From Burkholderiales bacterium (GTDB lineage: Bacteria > Pseudomonadota > Gammaproteobacteria > Burkholderiales > Burkholderiaceae_C), in the NCBI GenBank assembly GCA_947453585.1, contig CANGHQ010000116.1, positions 1 through 6,151 on the forward strand: a stretch of DNA of 6,151 bases. The letters are read 5' to 3'. Below are positions 5,680-6,151 of this stretch, piece by piece. Within the stretch, counting starts at the first letter, position 1, and every line of letters begins with the position of its first letter. Under the pieces are notes generated by a model. That model ran no database searches and was not told where the DNA came from. It saw only the letters and a list, made by a program, of their open reading frames with translations. A program made the position numbers and the translations under genes.

Positions 5680-6151
5680 CCACGTCTCCAGCGTCCATAA
5701 AAGCCTGCAGCCGCACCGGGTCTAGGCCCAGTCGCTTGCCAGGTTCGAGCTGAAGACGCAACTCTTGCGCACTGCCGGGCAGCAAATAGGCGGGGCTGGG
5801 GTAGCGCGCCAGGGGCTGGCGGTCTGCACTAGAGAGCAGGCGCACATTGGCGATTTGGGCATGGGCATTGCCCTCGTTTTTGACGCGCAGCATGGCTGCG
5901 CCGTCTTCGCTGGGAACCACTTTCCAGGCAAGGGCCGGTTTGGGCGCGGCGGGGCCGCTGACAAACACCGGCAGCCCAATGCGCAAGGCCACGTGCACGC
6001 GGGTGGTATCAGAAACAGGTGGCGCGGGCACTTCGGCCAGGTAGACGCGGTAGCTAAGTTCACGCTCGGGGTCTACGCCCCGGCGCAGGCCCACCCGCAC
6101 GATTTGCGTGCCACGCGGGGGCACGGTAATGATGGGCGGCGTGGCCAAAAT
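5648..6151 (-). CDS. Periplasmic pilus chaperone (Csu-type), N-terminus outside the window
   Basis: The last 167 residues of a chaperone that binds pilin subunits in the periplasm and lends a strand to complete their fold. The frame is open to the window edge, so the signal peptide and first strands are missing; the apparent TTG start near the edge (6148) is internal. Visible order: TPPIITVPPRGTQIVRVGLR (fragment residues 4-23), the end of the first immunoglobulin-like domain strands; ELSYRVYLAEVP (31-42), the conserved Tyr-Arg F strand; TRVHVALRIGLPVFV (50-64), whose alternating hydrophobic residues are the G1 donor strand; then the second domain, ending in DVDITPQAAD. No cysteines are seen. 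The gene ends 32 bp inside the usher gene. Pairing with an archaic usher and SCPU pilins agrees with a Csu-type chaperone. Confidence 0.93.
   Translation of the reverse strand: MLATPPIITVPPRGTQIVRVGLRRGVDPERELSYRVYLAEVPAPPVSDTTRVHVALRIGLPVFVSGPAAPKPALAWKVVPSEDGAAMLRVKNEGNAHAQIANVRLLSSADRQPLARYPSPAYLLPGSAQELRLQLEPGKRLGLDPVRLQAFMDAGDVDVDITPQAAD
5686..5689 (-). promoter_or_regulatory. Ribosome binding site of the usher, inside the chaperone gene
   Basis: On the minus strand GGAG lies 6 nt before the usher ATG (5679..5677). It lies within the chaperone coding sequence and fixes the usher start. Confidence 0.6.

Noticed and set aside
1..6151. CRISPR array, tRNA or rRNA genes
   Set aside because: No regularly spaced repeats and no tRNA- or rRNA-like stretches were seen in the intergenic regions; nearly all of the window is accounted for by protein genes.

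Overview
The window looks like chromosomal DNA of a GC-rich betaproteobacterium, most likely Burkholderiales/Comamonadaceae-like. This is an inference from the strong G/C bias at third codon positions and the mix of families; no marker gene is present to fix the taxon. All of the main genes belong to cell-surface appendage machinery of two unrelated kinds.

Layout. (1) Positions 1-113, minus strand: the N-terminus of a membrane protein running off the left edge. (2) 114-417: a gene-free stretch with a G/C-rich set of inverted repeats and the leader of the next gene. (3) 418-1412, plus strand: two small secreted spore-coat-U (SCPU) domain proteins, coupled by a TGATG stop/start overlap; SCPU proteins are the pilin-type subunits of archaic (Csu-like) chaperone-usher pili. 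(4) 1413-1530: a short intergenic stretch with a 6-bp hairpin just after the pilin stop codon and a perfect 8-bp inverted repeat ahead of the next gene. (5) 1531-3262, plus strand: a TadE-like pseudopilin and a TadG-like protein, two genes with good Shine-Dalgarno sites 22 bp apart, visibly lower in G/C than their surroundings. (6) 3298-6151, minus strand: an outer-membrane usher of the archaic Csu type and, upstream of it and overlapping it by 32 bp, the C-terminal two thirds or so of its periplasmic chaperone, which runs off the right edge.

How it fits together. The SCPU proteins would be exported by Sec, held by the chaperone through donor-strand complementation, and assembled through the usher pore. 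In most archaic loci pilins, chaperone and usher form one co-directional operon, with a two-domain tip adhesin after the usher. Here the pilin pair and the chaperone-usher pair face each other, a TadE/TadG-like pair sits between them, and no tip adhesin follows the usher. The second SCPU protein has almost no sequence before its first cysteine, so it may be a terminal (tip) subunit. The Tad-like pair has no flp, tadA, tadB, tadC or rcpA partner in view; whether it serves the same pilus, a Tad system elsewhere, or neither cannot be told from the sequence. The individual families are all known; the unusual element is their arrangement.
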